From Actinoplanes oblitus (GTDB lineage: Bacteria > Actinomycetota > Actinomycetes > Mycobacteriales > Micromonosporaceae), in the NCBI RefSeq assembly GCF_030252345.1, contig NZ_CP126980.1:1201501-1265500 (forward strand): a DNA stretch of 64,000 bases, in the 5' to 3' direction. Position numbers and translations under genes: made by a program. Positions 1-8,139 of this stretch are shown here, piece by piece (position 1 is the stretch's first letter; every line of letters starts with the position of its first letter). Below the pieces are notes generated by a model. That model had not been told where the DNA came from. It searched no databases and saw only the letters and a list, made by a program, of their open reading frames with translations.

Positions 1-781
1 CACCGCGCAGATCGCCTTCGGCTCCCTGGTCTGGCTGCCGGTGCTGTTCCGCGCCCGCGCCGAGGACCAGGGCTATTCGACAGGCACCGCGGTGCTGGTG
101 GGCAGCGCGTTCGCGACGATCTTCCAGCTCGGGGCGGCACTGTCGATCCTCGGCGGGCTGGCCGGGGACCGGCTGCAACGGCGTACGCCACGAGGCCGGG
201 CCCTGGTGGCGGCGGTCGGTGTGCTGGCAGCGGTCCCGTTCTACGTGGTGTTGTTCTTCGTCCCGATGACGATCACCGTGCCGGACGGGGCGGGCACCGG
301 CGCGGTGATCCGCGGCGTGCTGGACAACGTGGTGACCGAGCCGACCGTCGCCGCCTGCCTGGGCATCGCGGTCTTCGCGTTGATGCTGACCTCGGCCAAC
401 TCGCCGAACTGGTTCGCCATGATCGCCGACGTGAACCCGCCCGAGCACCGCGGCACCGTCTACAGCCTGGGGAACCTGGTCAACGGCGTCGGCCGGGCCG
501 GTGGGAACGCCCTGGTCGGGGTGGCCTTCCAGCGGCTCTCCGGCGCGTTCCCGCCGCCGCTGAACTACGCGGTCGGGCTGGCCGCGTTCCAGTTCTTCTT
601 CATCCCGACCGGGGTCATGTACTGGCTGGCTAGCAGGACGGTGGCGGCGGACATGGCCGGCACGCACGCCGCCCTGCTGGCCAAGGCCTCAGCGAAGGGC
701 CCAGACGGTCACGTCGGTGGGGACCCGGCCGTCGTCGCCGAGGGGCTCGCTGCTCAGCAGGATCCGGACGCCATCCGGTAA
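1..781 (+). CDS. MFS transporter, C-terminal part (5' end outside window)
   Basis: This is the 3' end of a major facilitator superfamily permease; the reading frame is open from base 2 and the start lies upstream of the window. Several hydrophobic helices are visible. The loop GDRLQRRTPRGR looks like the MFS motif A between TM2 and TM3 (GxxxDRxGRR), here of the second half. The final ~40 residues are hydrophilic. The substrate cannot be inferred. The last 93 bases run antisense into the 3' end of the convergent alpha-glucosidase gene, so the two reading frames share DNA. A sugar transporter role next to a glucosidase is tempting but not supported by any residue I can see. Confidence 0.85.
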   Translation, partial: TAQIAFGSLVWLPVLFRARAEDQGYSTGTAVLVGSAFATIFQLGAALSILGGLAGDRLQRRTPRGRALVAAVGVLAAVPFYVVLFFVPMTITVPDGAGTGAVIRGVLDNVVTEPTVAACLGIAVFALMLTSANSPNWFAMIADVNPPEHRGTVYSLGNLVNGVGRAGGNALVGVAFQRLSGAFPPPLNYAVGLAAFQFFFIPTGVMYWLASRTVAADMAGTHAALLAKASAKGPDGHVGGDPAVVAEGLAAQQDPDAIR

Positions 782-2293
782 CGGCACGGCGGACGGGCCG
801 AAATTGGTCAGCACCAGAACGTCCTCGTTGTGGAACGCCAGGGTGCTCGCCGCGGACTCGATCCAGGTCAGCGACCCGGCACCGAGCCCGTGCTCGCGGC
901 GCGACCGCAGCGCCGACCGGTACAGCTCGTAGGTCGAGCCGGGCACGTCCACCTGCCGGTCCAGCGCGTACTCCGCCCAGGCCGTGGGCTGCGGCAGCCA
1001 GCTGTGGTCGCCCGGCCCGAAACCGTAGGACGGCGCGTCGGCCTCCCACGGGATCGGCACCCGGCAGCCGTCCCGCCCGCGCTCCGCGTGCCCGGACCGC
1101 TCCCGGGCCGGATCCTGCCGGAACTCGTCGGCCATCGTGGTGTGCTCCGGCAGTCCCAGCTCCTCACCCTGGTAGAGGTAGGCCGAGCCGGGCAGGCCCA
1201 GCATCAGCAGCGTGGCCGCCCGGGCCCGGCGCAGGCCCAGCCCGGTGTCCGGCTGCGGATCGCCGATCCCGATCCCCGGCTTGCGCTTCTCGTCCACCGG
1301 GTAGCCCAGCCGGGACGCGTGCCGCACCACGTCGTGGTTGGACAGCACCCAGGTGGTGGTCGCGCCGACCGCGCCGGTGGCGGCCAGCGAGGAATCGATC
1401 ACCTCGCGCAGCTCGCCCGGCTTCCAGGGCGCCTCCAGGTAGGGGAAGTTGAACGCCTGGTGCATCTCGTCCGGCCGGACGTACCGGGCCAGCCGTTCCT
1501 CGGGCTGCACCCAGGCCTCGGCGACCAGGATCCGGTCCGGTGAGTAGCCGTCCAGCACGGCGCGCCACTCCCGATAGATCTCGTGCACGCCCTCCTGGTC
1601 CCACATCGGCGGCGGCGGACCGGCCGGCTCCAGGCCGCCGAGCACGGTGGCCGGCTGCGTCCAGTCGGTCAGCGCGGCGTCCTTGACCAGGCCGTGTGCC
1701 ACGTCGACCCGGAAACCGTCCACCCCCCGGTCCAGCCAGAACCGCAGGATGTCCAGGAACTCGGCGCGGACCTCCGGATGGTCCCAGTTCAGGTCGGGCT
1801 GCGAGACGTCGAACAGGTGCAGGTACCACTGGCCGTCCGGGACCTGCTCCCAGGCCGGCCCGCCGAAGACGCTCTGCCACGAGTTCGGCGGTTCGTCGTG
1901 GAAGATGTAGCGGTCTCGCTCGGGGCTGCCGGGCGGCGCGGCGAGCGCGGCCCGGAACCAGGCGTGCTCGCTGGACGTGTGGTTCGGCACCAGATCCACG
2001 ATGATCTTCAGGCCGAGGTCGTGTGCCGTGCCGATCAGCTTGTCGGCGTCGCCGAGGGTGCCGAACCGCGGGTCGACGTCGCGGTAGTCGGCGACGTCGT
2101 AGCCGGCGTCGTGCTGCGGGCTGACGTAGAACGGGGAGAGCCAGACGGCGTCGACGCCGAGCTCGCGGAGGCGGGGCAGGCGGGCGGTGATGCCGGGCAG
2201 ATCGCCCATCCCGTCGCCGTTCCCGTCGGCGAAGGACCGCGGATAGATCTGGTAGATGACAGCGTCGCGCCACCAGGCGTCAGTGGAGGGCAT
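689..2293 (-). CDS. Alpha-glucosidase / oligo-1,6-glucosidase (GH13)
   Basis: A 534-residue glycoside hydrolase family 13 enzyme, the usual length for alpha-glucosidases of the oligo-1,6-glucosidase type; it would hydrolyse alpha-glucosidic bonds of short maltodextrins or isomalto-oligosaccharides, or act as a sucrose/trehalose-type hydrolase. The N-terminus DAVIYQIYPRSFADGNGDG is diagnostic. Conserved regions follow in order: DLVPNHTS, DGFRVDVAHG with the nucleophile Asp, ILVAEAWV with the acid/base Glu, and VLSNHDVVRH with the transition-state Asp. There is no signal peptide, so it is cytoplasmic. The 3' end overlaps the convergent MFS gene. Exact substrate specificity cannot be read from sequence. 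Confidence 0.95.
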   Translation of the reverse strand: MPSTDAWWRDAVIYQIYPRSFADGNGDGMGDLPGITARLPRLRELGVDAVWLSPFYVSPQHDAGYDVADYRDVDPRFGTLGDADKLIGTAHDLGLKIIVDLVPNHTSSEHAWFRAALAAPPGSPERDRYIFHDEPPNSWQSVFGGPAWEQVPDGQWYLHLFDVSQPDLNWDHPEVRAEFLDILRFWLDRGVDGFRVDVAHGLVKDAALTDWTQPATVLGGLEPAGPPPPMWDQEGVHEIYREWRAVLDGYSPDRILVAEAWVQPEERLARYVRPDEMHQAFNFPYLEAPWKPGELREVIDSSLAATGAVGATTTWVLSNHDVVRHASRLGYPVDEKRKPGIGIGDPQPDTGLGLRRARAATLLMLGLPGSAYLYQGEELGLPEHTTMADEFRQDPARERSGHAERGRDGCRVPIPWEADAPSYGFGPGDHSWLPQPTAWAEYALDRQVDVPGSTYELYRSALRSRREHGLGAGSLTWIESAASTLAFHNEDVLVLTNFGPSAVPLPDGVRILLSSEPLGDDGRVPTDVTVWALR

Positions 2294-2320
2294 GCCGCCA
2301 GCCTAGGCGCGGCACCGGGC

Positions 2321-3040
2321 TCACTCGTCCAGGATGGCGGCGAATCGCTCCTCGGCCAGGTCCAGCTGGTCCAGGATGTGCTCCTTGGCCTGGGTGGAGA
2401 GCGGCGTGTCCGGCCGCCCGATCAGCTCCCGCAGCTTCGGGACCAGCGGGCGGTACTTGGTCGCCGAGCGGTGCGCCTTGTCCAGCGTGGTGTGGATCAC
2501 CCCGACGCCGTTGTCGGTGAAGTCGGAGATCTTGATGACCCGGGCCCACGGATCGCGGTCCAGACTGTCCGCGACGTGCTCCCGGTACTGCTCGTGCCGG
2601 TCGCGGTCCGGGTCGTAGGCCGGGTTCGTCACCGACCGGACCAGGGCCGCCACCCGCGGATTGAAGCGCTGCGCGAGGACGGCCAGGGCCGCCTCGGTGG
2701 CCTTTTCGTACGAGGTGTCCGGTGCGATCCCGGCCAGCTCGGCCGGATGGTCCTCGACCGCGTCGTGCAGCAACGCCGCGACCAGCACGTCCACGTCCCG
2801 GACCTGGTAGTAGCGGATGATCCGGATGGCCACCCGGAGCAGGTGGTTGAGGTACGGCTCGCGGACCCGCCGGTCCTCCGCGTGCAGTGCCGCCGCCAGC
2901 ACCAGCGCCTCGGTCAGCCGTTCCCGCTCCGGCTCGGGGAACGACTCCAGCTCCAACTGGAAGCGTTGCCGGAGGCCGGCCTCGCCGTACACCTCGGTGA
3001 TCGCGTGCAGCGGCATCGACAGCAGCATCCGTGGCGCCAT
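2321..3040 (-). CDS. HD-domain protein, RelA/SpoT hydrolase-like (HD only)
   Basis: A 239-residue protein with the metal-binding HD pattern of (p)ppGpp hydrolases: PYLNHLLRVA near residue 80, LLHDAVEDHP near residue 105, and VIKISDFTDNGVG near residue 165, which corresponds to the KLADRLHN motif of RelA/SpoT. No synthetase, TGS or ACT domain follows, so it resembles a single-domain small alarmone hydrolase (MESH1-like). This would convert (p)ppGpp to GDP/GTP plus pyrophosphate, but another phosphate ester substrate is possible. It sits 27 bp upstream of the GH13 start on the same strand and may be co-transcribed with it. Confidence 0.75.
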   Translation of the reverse strand: MAPRMLLSMPLHAITEVYGEAGLRQRFQLELESFPEPERERLTEALVLAAALHAEDRRVREPYLNHLLRVAIRIIRYYQVRDVDVLVAALLHDAVEDHPAELAGIAPDTSYEKATEAALAVLAQRFNPRVAALVRSVTNPAYDPDRDRHEQYREHVADSLDRDPWARVIKISDFTDNGVGVIHTTLDKAHRSATKYRPLVPKLRELIGRPDTPLSTQAKEHILDQLDLAEERFAAILDE

Positions 3041-3082
3041 GCGGATCAGATATACCCGATCGTCGGCCGTGGCGGGGATCGA

Positions 3083-4153
3083 TCACGTGCCGGATGTGGC
3101 CGGACCCACCACCGGACCACCGGGTTCGGTGCCCGGTACGGCCGGTGCGGCCGGGGGTGTCGCGGCCGGTGGCGCCATCCGCTGTTGCGTCATCCGCGAG
3201 GGGACCGGGGCGCCGGCCACCGACGGGTCGAAGGTGGGCGGCCGCGGCGCCGGGCGTGGGCCGGGCGACGGGCGGGCGCTGCCACCGGCCCGGCCGGCCG
3301 CCATCGCGCGGGCCGCGGGAGAGAGCCGGAGCCCGCCCACCGAGGGCTGGCGCAGCGTCCAGGGCTGCGGCGTCTCGGCGTGCACGCCGCGCTTCGGGGT
3401 GCCGGCGCCGTCGGTGAACTCCTCCTCGGTCATCGCCTGCAACGCGCTCAGGGCCACCGCGACGATGATGATCGCGGTCAGCACGGTGATCGGCACGATC
3501 ATGGTGAGCGGCCGGATCCCGGAGGTGCTCGGCACCAGGGTGGGGTCCATCCGCACCGACATCGCCGCCATGCCGGTGTAGTGCATGCCGCAGACCGCTA
3601 CCGCCATCACCGCGGAGGCGCCGGCCACCCGGTGCAGGCCGCGTACCGAGACGGTGAACCACAGGGCGATCGTGCAGGCGGCCAGCGCGATCACCGCGGA
3701 CGCGGCGACCAGCAGCGGGTTGTAGTGCACCCGCGCGGACACCCGCATGCCCTCCATCCCGGTGTAGTGCATGGCCAGCACCCCACCACCGGTCAGCACG
3801 CCGGCCGCGATGGTCTTGGCGGTGCTTCGCCCGCCGTGCCCCACCACCATCAGCCCGATACCCACGGTGACCACCGAGAAGGCGAGGCTGAGCAGGGTGA
3901 CCGGGAGGTCGTAGCGGACCGGGCTGTCCGGCACGTCGAAGCCGAGCATCGCGGAGAAGTGCATCAGCCAGATGCCGCCACCGCCGATCGCGAACGCGGC
4001 GATCACCAGCCACCGGTTACGCCGGCCGCGACTGTGCGCGTCCCGCGCCCGTGCCGTGCAGAGCAACCCGAGGAACGAGCCGAGGTACGCCAGCAGCGTC
4101 GCGGCTATCGGGTTGAAGGCGCCGTAGGTGAAGTGGTGAACATGTGCAGCCAC
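3083..4153 (-). CDS. MHYT-domain integral membrane sensor
   Basis: A 356-residue membrane protein with about seven transmembrane helices and three MHYT signatures: WLMHFSAM (about residue 63), LAMHYTGM (about 127) and CGMHYTGM (about 172). In the family the Met/His residues are proposed to bind copper and to sense diatomic gases or redox. Unlike the founder proteins it carries no GGDEF, EAL or kinase domain. After the last helix (about residue 240) comes a Pro/Ala/Gly-rich cytoplasmic tail of over 100 residues without a recognisable domain. It reads in the same direction as the HD protein 42 bp downstream, so the two could form one transcript. Confidence 0.9.
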   Translation of the reverse strand: MAAHVHHFTYGAFNPIAATLLAYLGSFLGLLCTARARDAHSRGRRNRWLVIAAFAIGGGGIWLMHFSAMLGFDVPDSPVRYDLPVTLLSLAFSVVTVGIGLMVVGHGGRSTAKTIAAGVLTGGGVLAMHYTGMEGMRVSARVHYNPLLVAASAVIALAACTIALWFTVSVRGLHRVAGASAVMAVAVCGMHYTGMAAMSVRMDPTLVPSTSGIRPLTMIVPITVLTAIIIVAVALSALQAMTEEEFTDGAGTPKRGVHAETPQPWTLRQPSVGGLRLSPAARAMAAGRAGGSARPSPGPRPAPRPPTFDPSVAGAPVPSRMTQQRMAPPAATPPAAPAVPGTEPGGPVVGPATSGT

Positions 4154-4252
4154 TGGCTTACCTCGCGAAACTCGGCGATCGTCCGCGGGGGATTCAGTCA
4201 GATTTCAGCTGTCGTCCATCGCACGTCGAGTGCGTCGGCGCACCAAAGAGAT

Positions 4253-4290
4253 CGGGACCGCCTCGCGTCGGAGAACGCGAGACGGTCCCG
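4253..4290 (-). terminator. Long stem-loop, probable terminator
   Basis: An 8-bp outer stem (CGGGACCG/CGGTCCCG) stacks on a 7-bp inner stem (CTCGCGT/ACGCGAG) with one mismatch and a 6-nt loop. It lies just downstream of the leftward four-gene unit ending at 4327 and upstream of the MHYT gene. A short T-containing run follows on the minus strand. The bases between it and the MHYT start hold no gene I can support. Confidence 0.6.
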
Positions 4291-4326
4291 GAGCCGGTAC
4301 CGATGGGAGGAAGCGGGGGATACCGA

Positions 4327-4470
4327 TCAGGTGAAGATGCTGACGCCGCCCGGCCCGACCAGCAGGCCCACGATGATCAGCACAACACCCCAGAGGATCT
4401 GCCGCCGGAACAGCGCGAGAATGCCGGCGACCACGAGGATTACGGCGAGAATCCAGAGCAGTAGGTCCAT
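4327..4470 (-). CDS. 47-aa membrane peptide with GPGGVSIF motif
   Basis: A 48-codon frame starting ATG at 4470 encodes two closely spaced hydrophobic helices separated by FRRQ (about residues 21-24), then ends with GPGGVSIFT. The GPGGVSIF-type ending recurs in a family of tiny actinobacterial membrane proteins of unknown function, which makes this short frame credible. Hydrophobic residues cover nearly the whole peptide, so it should insert in the membrane as a hairpin. It lies 46 bp downstream of the metallophosphoesterase on the same strand, and a strong stem-loop follows. Confidence 0.8.
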   Translation of the reverse strand: MDLLLWILAVILVVAGILALFRRQILWGVVLIIVGLLVGPGGVSIFT

Positions 4471-4516
4471 GCCGGTCCGATACCCGATGTCCGGAAATCG
4501 AAAACCTGGTTCCGGC

Positions 4517-5269
4517 TCAGGCCGTCGCCAGTTCCTCGTGCTTGGCGTCCACAGTGTCGGAGAGCAGCTGATACACGTTGTACGCCTGCTTGATGACCGG
4601 GTGCGCGACGTTGCGGACCGGCACCCCGCCGGGGGTCCGGCCGCGCTCCGAGCCGTGGTGCGCGTGCCCGTGCAGGGCCAGGGCGGTGGGCGCGTCGTCG
4701 ATCGCCTGGCCGAGCTGGTAGCAGCCGAGGAAGGCGTAGATCTCCAGCGGCTCGCCGGTCAGGGTCTCCGGGACCGGCGCGTAGTGGGTCAGCGCGACGA
4801 GCGCGTCGCACTCCACCGAGCGCAGCGCCTCGCGCAGGCTGTCGGCGTACCGCTCGGTGGTACGGACGAAGTCCTTCGACTCGCGTTCGCCGAAGTTGCT
4901 CGCGCAGGCGCCCTTGAAGCCGCCGCCGAACCCCTTGGTGCCGGCCACCCCGAGCCGGTGCCCGCGGATCTCCAGCACGGTCGCGGTGCCCTCCAGCACG
5001 GTGATCCCGGCGTCGGTGAGCACCCGGGCGACGTCGTCCTGCCGGTCGCTCTGATGGTCGTGGTTGCCGAGCACCGCCACGACCGGCACCGCCAGTCCGC
5101 CGAACTCGGTGGCGAAGCACTTGGCCTCGTCCACCGTGCCGTGCCGGGTCAGGTCGCCGGCGACCAGCAGCGCGTCGGCCCGGCCCGGCAACTCCTCCAG
5201 GGCGGGCCGGTAGCGGCCCACCACGTCCTTGTCCACATGGACGTCGCCAACGGCGGCGATCCGGATCAT
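4517..5269 (-). CDS. Calcineurin-like metallophosphoesterase
   Basis: A 250-residue cytoplasmic enzyme with all motifs of the dinuclear-metal phosphoesterase fold: GDVHVD at residues 8-13, GDLTRHG near 38, GNHDH near 68, a later HY near residue 160, and HGHAHH near 200. The family cleaves phosphomono- or diesters, including cyclic nucleotides and cyclic phosphates; which one cannot be told. The start ATG overlaps the stop of the preceding small gene by 4 bp (ATGA), indicating translational coupling within the operon that starts with the nucleotidyltransferase. Confidence 0.92.
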   Translation of the reverse strand: MIRIAAVGDVHVDKDVVGRYRPALEELPGRADALLVAGDLTRHGTVDEAKCFATEFGGLAVPVVAVLGNHDHQSDRQDDVARVLTDAGITVLEGTATVLEIRGHRLGVAGTKGFGGGFKGACASNFGERESKDFVRTTERYADSLREALRSVECDALVALTHYAPVPETLTGEPLEIYAFLGCYQLGQAIDDAPTALALHGHAHHGSERGRTPGGVPVRNVAHPVIKQAYNVYQLLSDTVDAKHEELATA

Positions 5270-5514
5270 GAGATCTCCTCCACCTCGGTCGGCGCCTGGG
5301 TCCGGATGATGCCGATGTCGCAGGCGATCTCCAGGTCCGGGTAACGCGCGGTGATCTGCCGGCAGATCTCGTCCCGCCGTTGCGAGCTCTCCACCTCACC
5401 GCTGAGCACCAGCACGTGCTCCCGCTGCTGCACTGTCACACCCTGCTCGGAGATCCGGTCGTGCTCGGTCAGCAGACGCTGGATCTCGGCCTCCAGGTCG
5501 ATCTGTTTGGTCAT
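5266..5514 (-). CDS. Small BON-like protein
   Basis: An 82-residue acidic protein. The stretch GVTVQQREHVLVLSGEVES resembles the strand pattern of BON domains (short phospholipid- or ligand-binding alpha/beta domains), followed by the expected helix RRDEICRQITARYP and a second strand. No signal peptide is present, unlike OsmY-type BON proteins, so it is probably cytoplasmic. The ATG at 5514 is chosen because similarity begins there. It ends with an ATGA overlap into the metallophosphoesterase, so the two are produced together. The function is unknown. Confidence 0.75.
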   Translation of the reverse strand: MTKQIDLEAEIQRLLTEHDRISEQGVTVQQREHVLVLSGEVESSQRRDEICRQITARYPDLEIACDIGIIRTQAPTEVEEIS

Positions 5515-5537
5515 CTCAGGCCCTCTTCGTCGGACGA

Positions 5538-6107
5538 CTACCCGTCGGTGGACGGGAATGGCACCACGTCGAGCCGGTCCAGCAGGACGAGGAACGCCTC
5601 GGCGTACGGTGACTTGGCGGTCTCCCGCCGCACCCGGCCCCAGTCGATCTGCTCGCGCAGCGAGCGGGCGACCGGCAGCCCCTGGGCGAAATCGCAGTGA
5701 TGCTGGCTGTAACTGAGCAGCTTGTGGATCATCAGCTGGGTTGCCGAGAGCACCGGCATGTAGATCGCCTCGACGGAGATCCGCTCGGTGTCGGCAAGCG
5801 TCTCGTCGGTGACCGGAGTCTCCACCGGCCGGTAGATCAGATCCACCATCCGGTTGTCCTCGTACACCTTGACCAGCCAGTCCTCCGGCGGCTCCTCGGT
5901 CTGGAAACCGACCTTGGCCAGTTCCTGAAGAGCCCGCTCCTTGTCCTGCTCGCGGATCAGGAAGTCCACGTCGTGGTCGCTGGAATGGCCGCCGTGCGCG
6001 TACACGGCGAAGCTGCCGCCCAGCGCGAAGGGAATTTCCGCCGTCTTCAGGGAGGCGGCGACGCGTTTCATGGTGCCGGCCAGCCCCTCGTCGACCCGGT
6101 GCGGCAT
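5538..6107 (-). CDS. Nucleotidyltransferase-fold protein
   Basis: A 189-residue protein with the nucleotidyltransferase-superfamily pattern: a helix, then GGSFAVYAHG at residues 30-39, then DHDVDFLI at 44-51 with the paired metal-binding Asp residues, and a further Asp in MVDLIY near residue 88. Such stand-alone domains include antitoxins, MNT-type AMPylators and aminoglycoside nucleotidyltransferase relatives. No HEPN or AbiEii-type toxin partner lies beside it. The next genes in the operon are a BON-like protein and a metallophosphoesterase, so it may add and the esterase may remove a nucleotide group; that is speculation. Confidence 0.82.
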   Translation of the reverse strand: MPHRVDEGLAGTMKRVAASLKTAEIPFALGGSFAVYAHGGHSSDHDVDFLIREQDKERALQELAKVGFQTEEPPEDWLVKVYEDNRMVDLIYRPVETPVTDETLADTERISVEAIYMPVLSATQLMIHKLLSYSQHHCDFAQGLPVARSLREQIDWGRVRRETAKSPYAEAFLVLLDRLDVVPFPSTDG

Positions 6108-6246
6108 GGTGACCTCCTGTCCGTGTCCAGTTGATGACGACTACCCAGGGTGGCCACACCTTGAACCACTGACGATCATTCTGGTCCGGGACGCCCGGTT
6201 CGCGAGGGGGAACGCGGTGTGCGGCCCCCGGCTACCGTCGGTTGGT

Positions 6247-7206
6247 ATGTCCGCCCCCTCGGTTGGTCCCCCCGTCGCCGTGAAGCGCCCCGTCCGCACC
6301 GTCGCCCTGGTCGGTGTCGACGGCTCCGGCAAGACCACGCAGGCCCGGCTGCTCGCGGCCGCGCTGGCCGGTGCCGGGCACCCGGCGGTGTACCGGCAGA
6401 ACGCCGGCGGCCGGGCCTGGTTCGGCCGGCTGGCCGCCCGCTGGGGCCGGGGCGACGCCGAGGGGCTGTTCGGCCGGCGGGGCATGCTGCTCATCGAGTC
6501 GCTGCTGCGCTGGCTGGCGATCGCCCGGACCCTGCTGCGCCGCGCCGTCCGGCACGAGATCGCGGTGATGGACCGGTACGCGGCGTGCCAGTTCGCCAGC
6601 CTCCGGGCGCGGGGTGCCGGACCGGCCGCCGAACGGCGCGCGCGGCTGGCGTACCGGCTGTTTCCGCGGCCGGACGTGACGTTCCTGCTGGCGGTGGATC
6701 CGGCGGTGGCCCGGGAGCGGATCGACAGGCGGGGCACCGACCGGGAGTCGATCGAGTATCTGACGGCGGCGGACCGGGCCTATCGCTCGCTGCCGGAGGC
6801 CGCGGGGTTCGTGGTGATCGACGCGAACGGGTCGCCGGAGCAGGTGCACGCGGCGATCAGGGCCGGGTTGGCCGCGGCGATGGTGAGCCAGGCGGTCCCG
6901 GCGGCGGCCGGGTCATCCGCGATGGCGGCCGGGTCATCCGCGGTGGCGGCTGGATCCTCCGCGGTGGCCGGGACAACCCCGGGGGTGGCCGGGACAGCCC
7001 CGGGGGCAGCGGCGGGGACAGCCGCGGTGGCCGGGGGCAGGGGAGCCCCGGTGGCCGTGAGTGGGACGGCCGGGGCGGTCGCGGCCGGGCCGGCTGGGGC
7101 GACACCGGGCCGGCGCCGGGTCCGGGTGCGGACGCTGGTGCTGGCCGGCGTGCCGGCGGTGGCCGGGGCGGCGGTCATCGGGTGGCAGTTGGCGGAGAGT
7201 CTCTGA
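6247..7206 (+). CDS. Thymidylate-kinase-like P-loop kinase with membrane tail anchor
   Basis: Residues 15-210 form a dTMP-kinase-like NMP kinase: P-loop GVDGSGKTT at 23-31, a DRY-type motif VMDRYAA at 108-113, and an Arg-rich lid near residues 155-165. It would phosphorylate a nucleoside monophosphate in the cytoplasm. Residues 212-290 are an Ala/Gly/Ser-rich linker with near-exact AAGSSAVAAGSS repeats, and residues 295-315 form a single hydrophobic helix after an RRRVRVR basic stretch, typical of a C-terminal membrane anchor. ATG 6247 is the first start consistent with the kinase fold. It is divergent from the nucleotidyltransferase operon. It may not be the essential Tmk of the cell, because that enzyme is normally soluble and ~210 residues long. 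Confidence 0.85.
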   Translation: MSAPSVGPPVAVKRPVRTVALVGVDGSGKTTQARLLAAALAGAGHPAVYRQNAGGRAWFGRLAARWGRGDAEGLFGRRGMLLIESLLRWLAIARTLLRRAVRHEIAVMDRYAACQFASLRARGAGPAAERRARLAYRLFPRPDVTFLLAVDPAVARERIDRRGTDRESIEYLTAADRAYRSLPEAAGFVVIDANGSPEQVHAAIRAGLAAAMVSQAVPAAAGSSAMAAGSSAVAAGSSAVAGTTPGVAGTAPGAAAGTAAVAGGRGAPVAVSGTAGAVAAGPAGATPGRRRVRVRTLVLAGVPAVAGAAVIGWQLAESL

Positions 7207-7455
7207 CCGGCCCGGTTGGAGGTCGCGGGCCGGTCGCGCTCGAGGTCAGGTGCCCGGCTCGGTGGGGCTCCTGACGAGCATCGACGATCCGTTCGGTCCG
7301 GCCCGGCGCGCTCGAAAGCCCACCCTCCCAGGGGGATCCCCCGCTGAGCAGTGTGGCGGAAGATCGCTGGATCGCGCCGGTGGGCTGTGGACAACCCGCG
7401 CCTGTGGACGACGCGAGCGATCGACAGGACGGGGATCATGCCTGGCCGACGGGGA

Positions 7456-8139
7456 CTATGCCTGGCCGTAGACGGGAACCTGGGCGCCGCTGACCGGGGC
7501 GGACGCGTCCGAGGCGAGGAACAGGACGGTGCCGGCGATCTCCGCCGGGTCCACCCAGCGGCCGTGGTCGGCGTCCGGCATCGCGGCGCGGTTGGCCGGG
7601 GTGTCGATCACGCTGGGCAGCACCGTGTTGCAGCGCACGCCCTGCTTCTTGTACTCGACCGCGACGGTCGCGGCGAAGGCCAGCACCGCCGCCTTGGCGG
7701 TGACGTAGCCGGCCGCGCCCGGGAACGGCGCCACGGCGGCCCGGGACGAGACGCACACCACCGCGCCGCCGCCGGCCGCGATCAGGTGCGGCAGGGCGGC
7801 CGCGGTGGTCAGGTAGGTGGGTCGCAGGTTGGTGGTGAGCATGGCCTCGAACTCGTCGACCGGGGTGTCGGCGATCAGGCCGCTGCCGGCGTACCCGCCG
7901 ACCAGGTTGACCACCGCCTTCAGCGGGGCGTCCGGGTCACCGGCGGCGGTCGCCACGGCGGCGGCCGCACCGGCCGGGTCGGTGAGGTCGGCCGGGACGG
8001 CGACGACGCCGGCCGGCAGCCGGTCGACGGAACCGGGCCGGGCCGGGGCCACCACGCGCCACCCGGCATCCAGGAACGCCGCGATGGTGGCGGCGCCGAG
8101 TCCGCCGGTGCCGCCCGTGACAAGAGCAGTGTTGGTCAT
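7456..8139 (-). CDS. Short-chain dehydrogenase/reductase
   Basis: A 227-residue classical SDR. It has the cofactor-binding TGGTGGLG at residues 8-15, the NLVGG structural motif (NNAG equivalent) near 87, the catalytic Ser in VSSRA near 126, and YVTAK (catalytic Tyr and Lys) near 141. It is an NAD(P)H-dependent oxidoreductase acting on an unknown alcohol or ketone. A 10-bp palindrome CACGTACGTG lies 16 bp upstream of the start (8155-8164) and could be an operator. The 249-bp stretch 7207-7455 downstream holds no gene I can support. Confidence 0.92.
   Translation of the reverse strand: MTNTALVTGGTGGLGAATIAAFLDAGWRVVAPARPGSVDRLPAGVVAVPADLTDPAGAAAAVATAAGDPDAPLKAVVNLVGGYAGSGLIADTPVDEFEAMLTTNLRPTYLTTAAALPHLIAAGGGAVVCVSSRAAVAPFPGAAGYVTAKAAVLAFAATVAVEYKKQGVRCNTVLPSVIDTPANRAAMPDADHGRWVDPAEIAGTVLFLASDASAPVSGAQVPVYGQA

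Noticed and set aside
1583..5344. Very long open frame of over 1200 codons on the plus strand
   Set aside because: Antisense to GH13, HD, MHYT and metallophosphoesterase genes; Arg/Gly/Pro-rich with no domain. A by-product of high GC.
5538..6107. Toxin-antitoxin (MNT-HEPN or AbiEii) pair
   Set aside because: Only the nucleotidyltransferase half is seen; the neighbours are a BON-like protein and a phosphoesterase.
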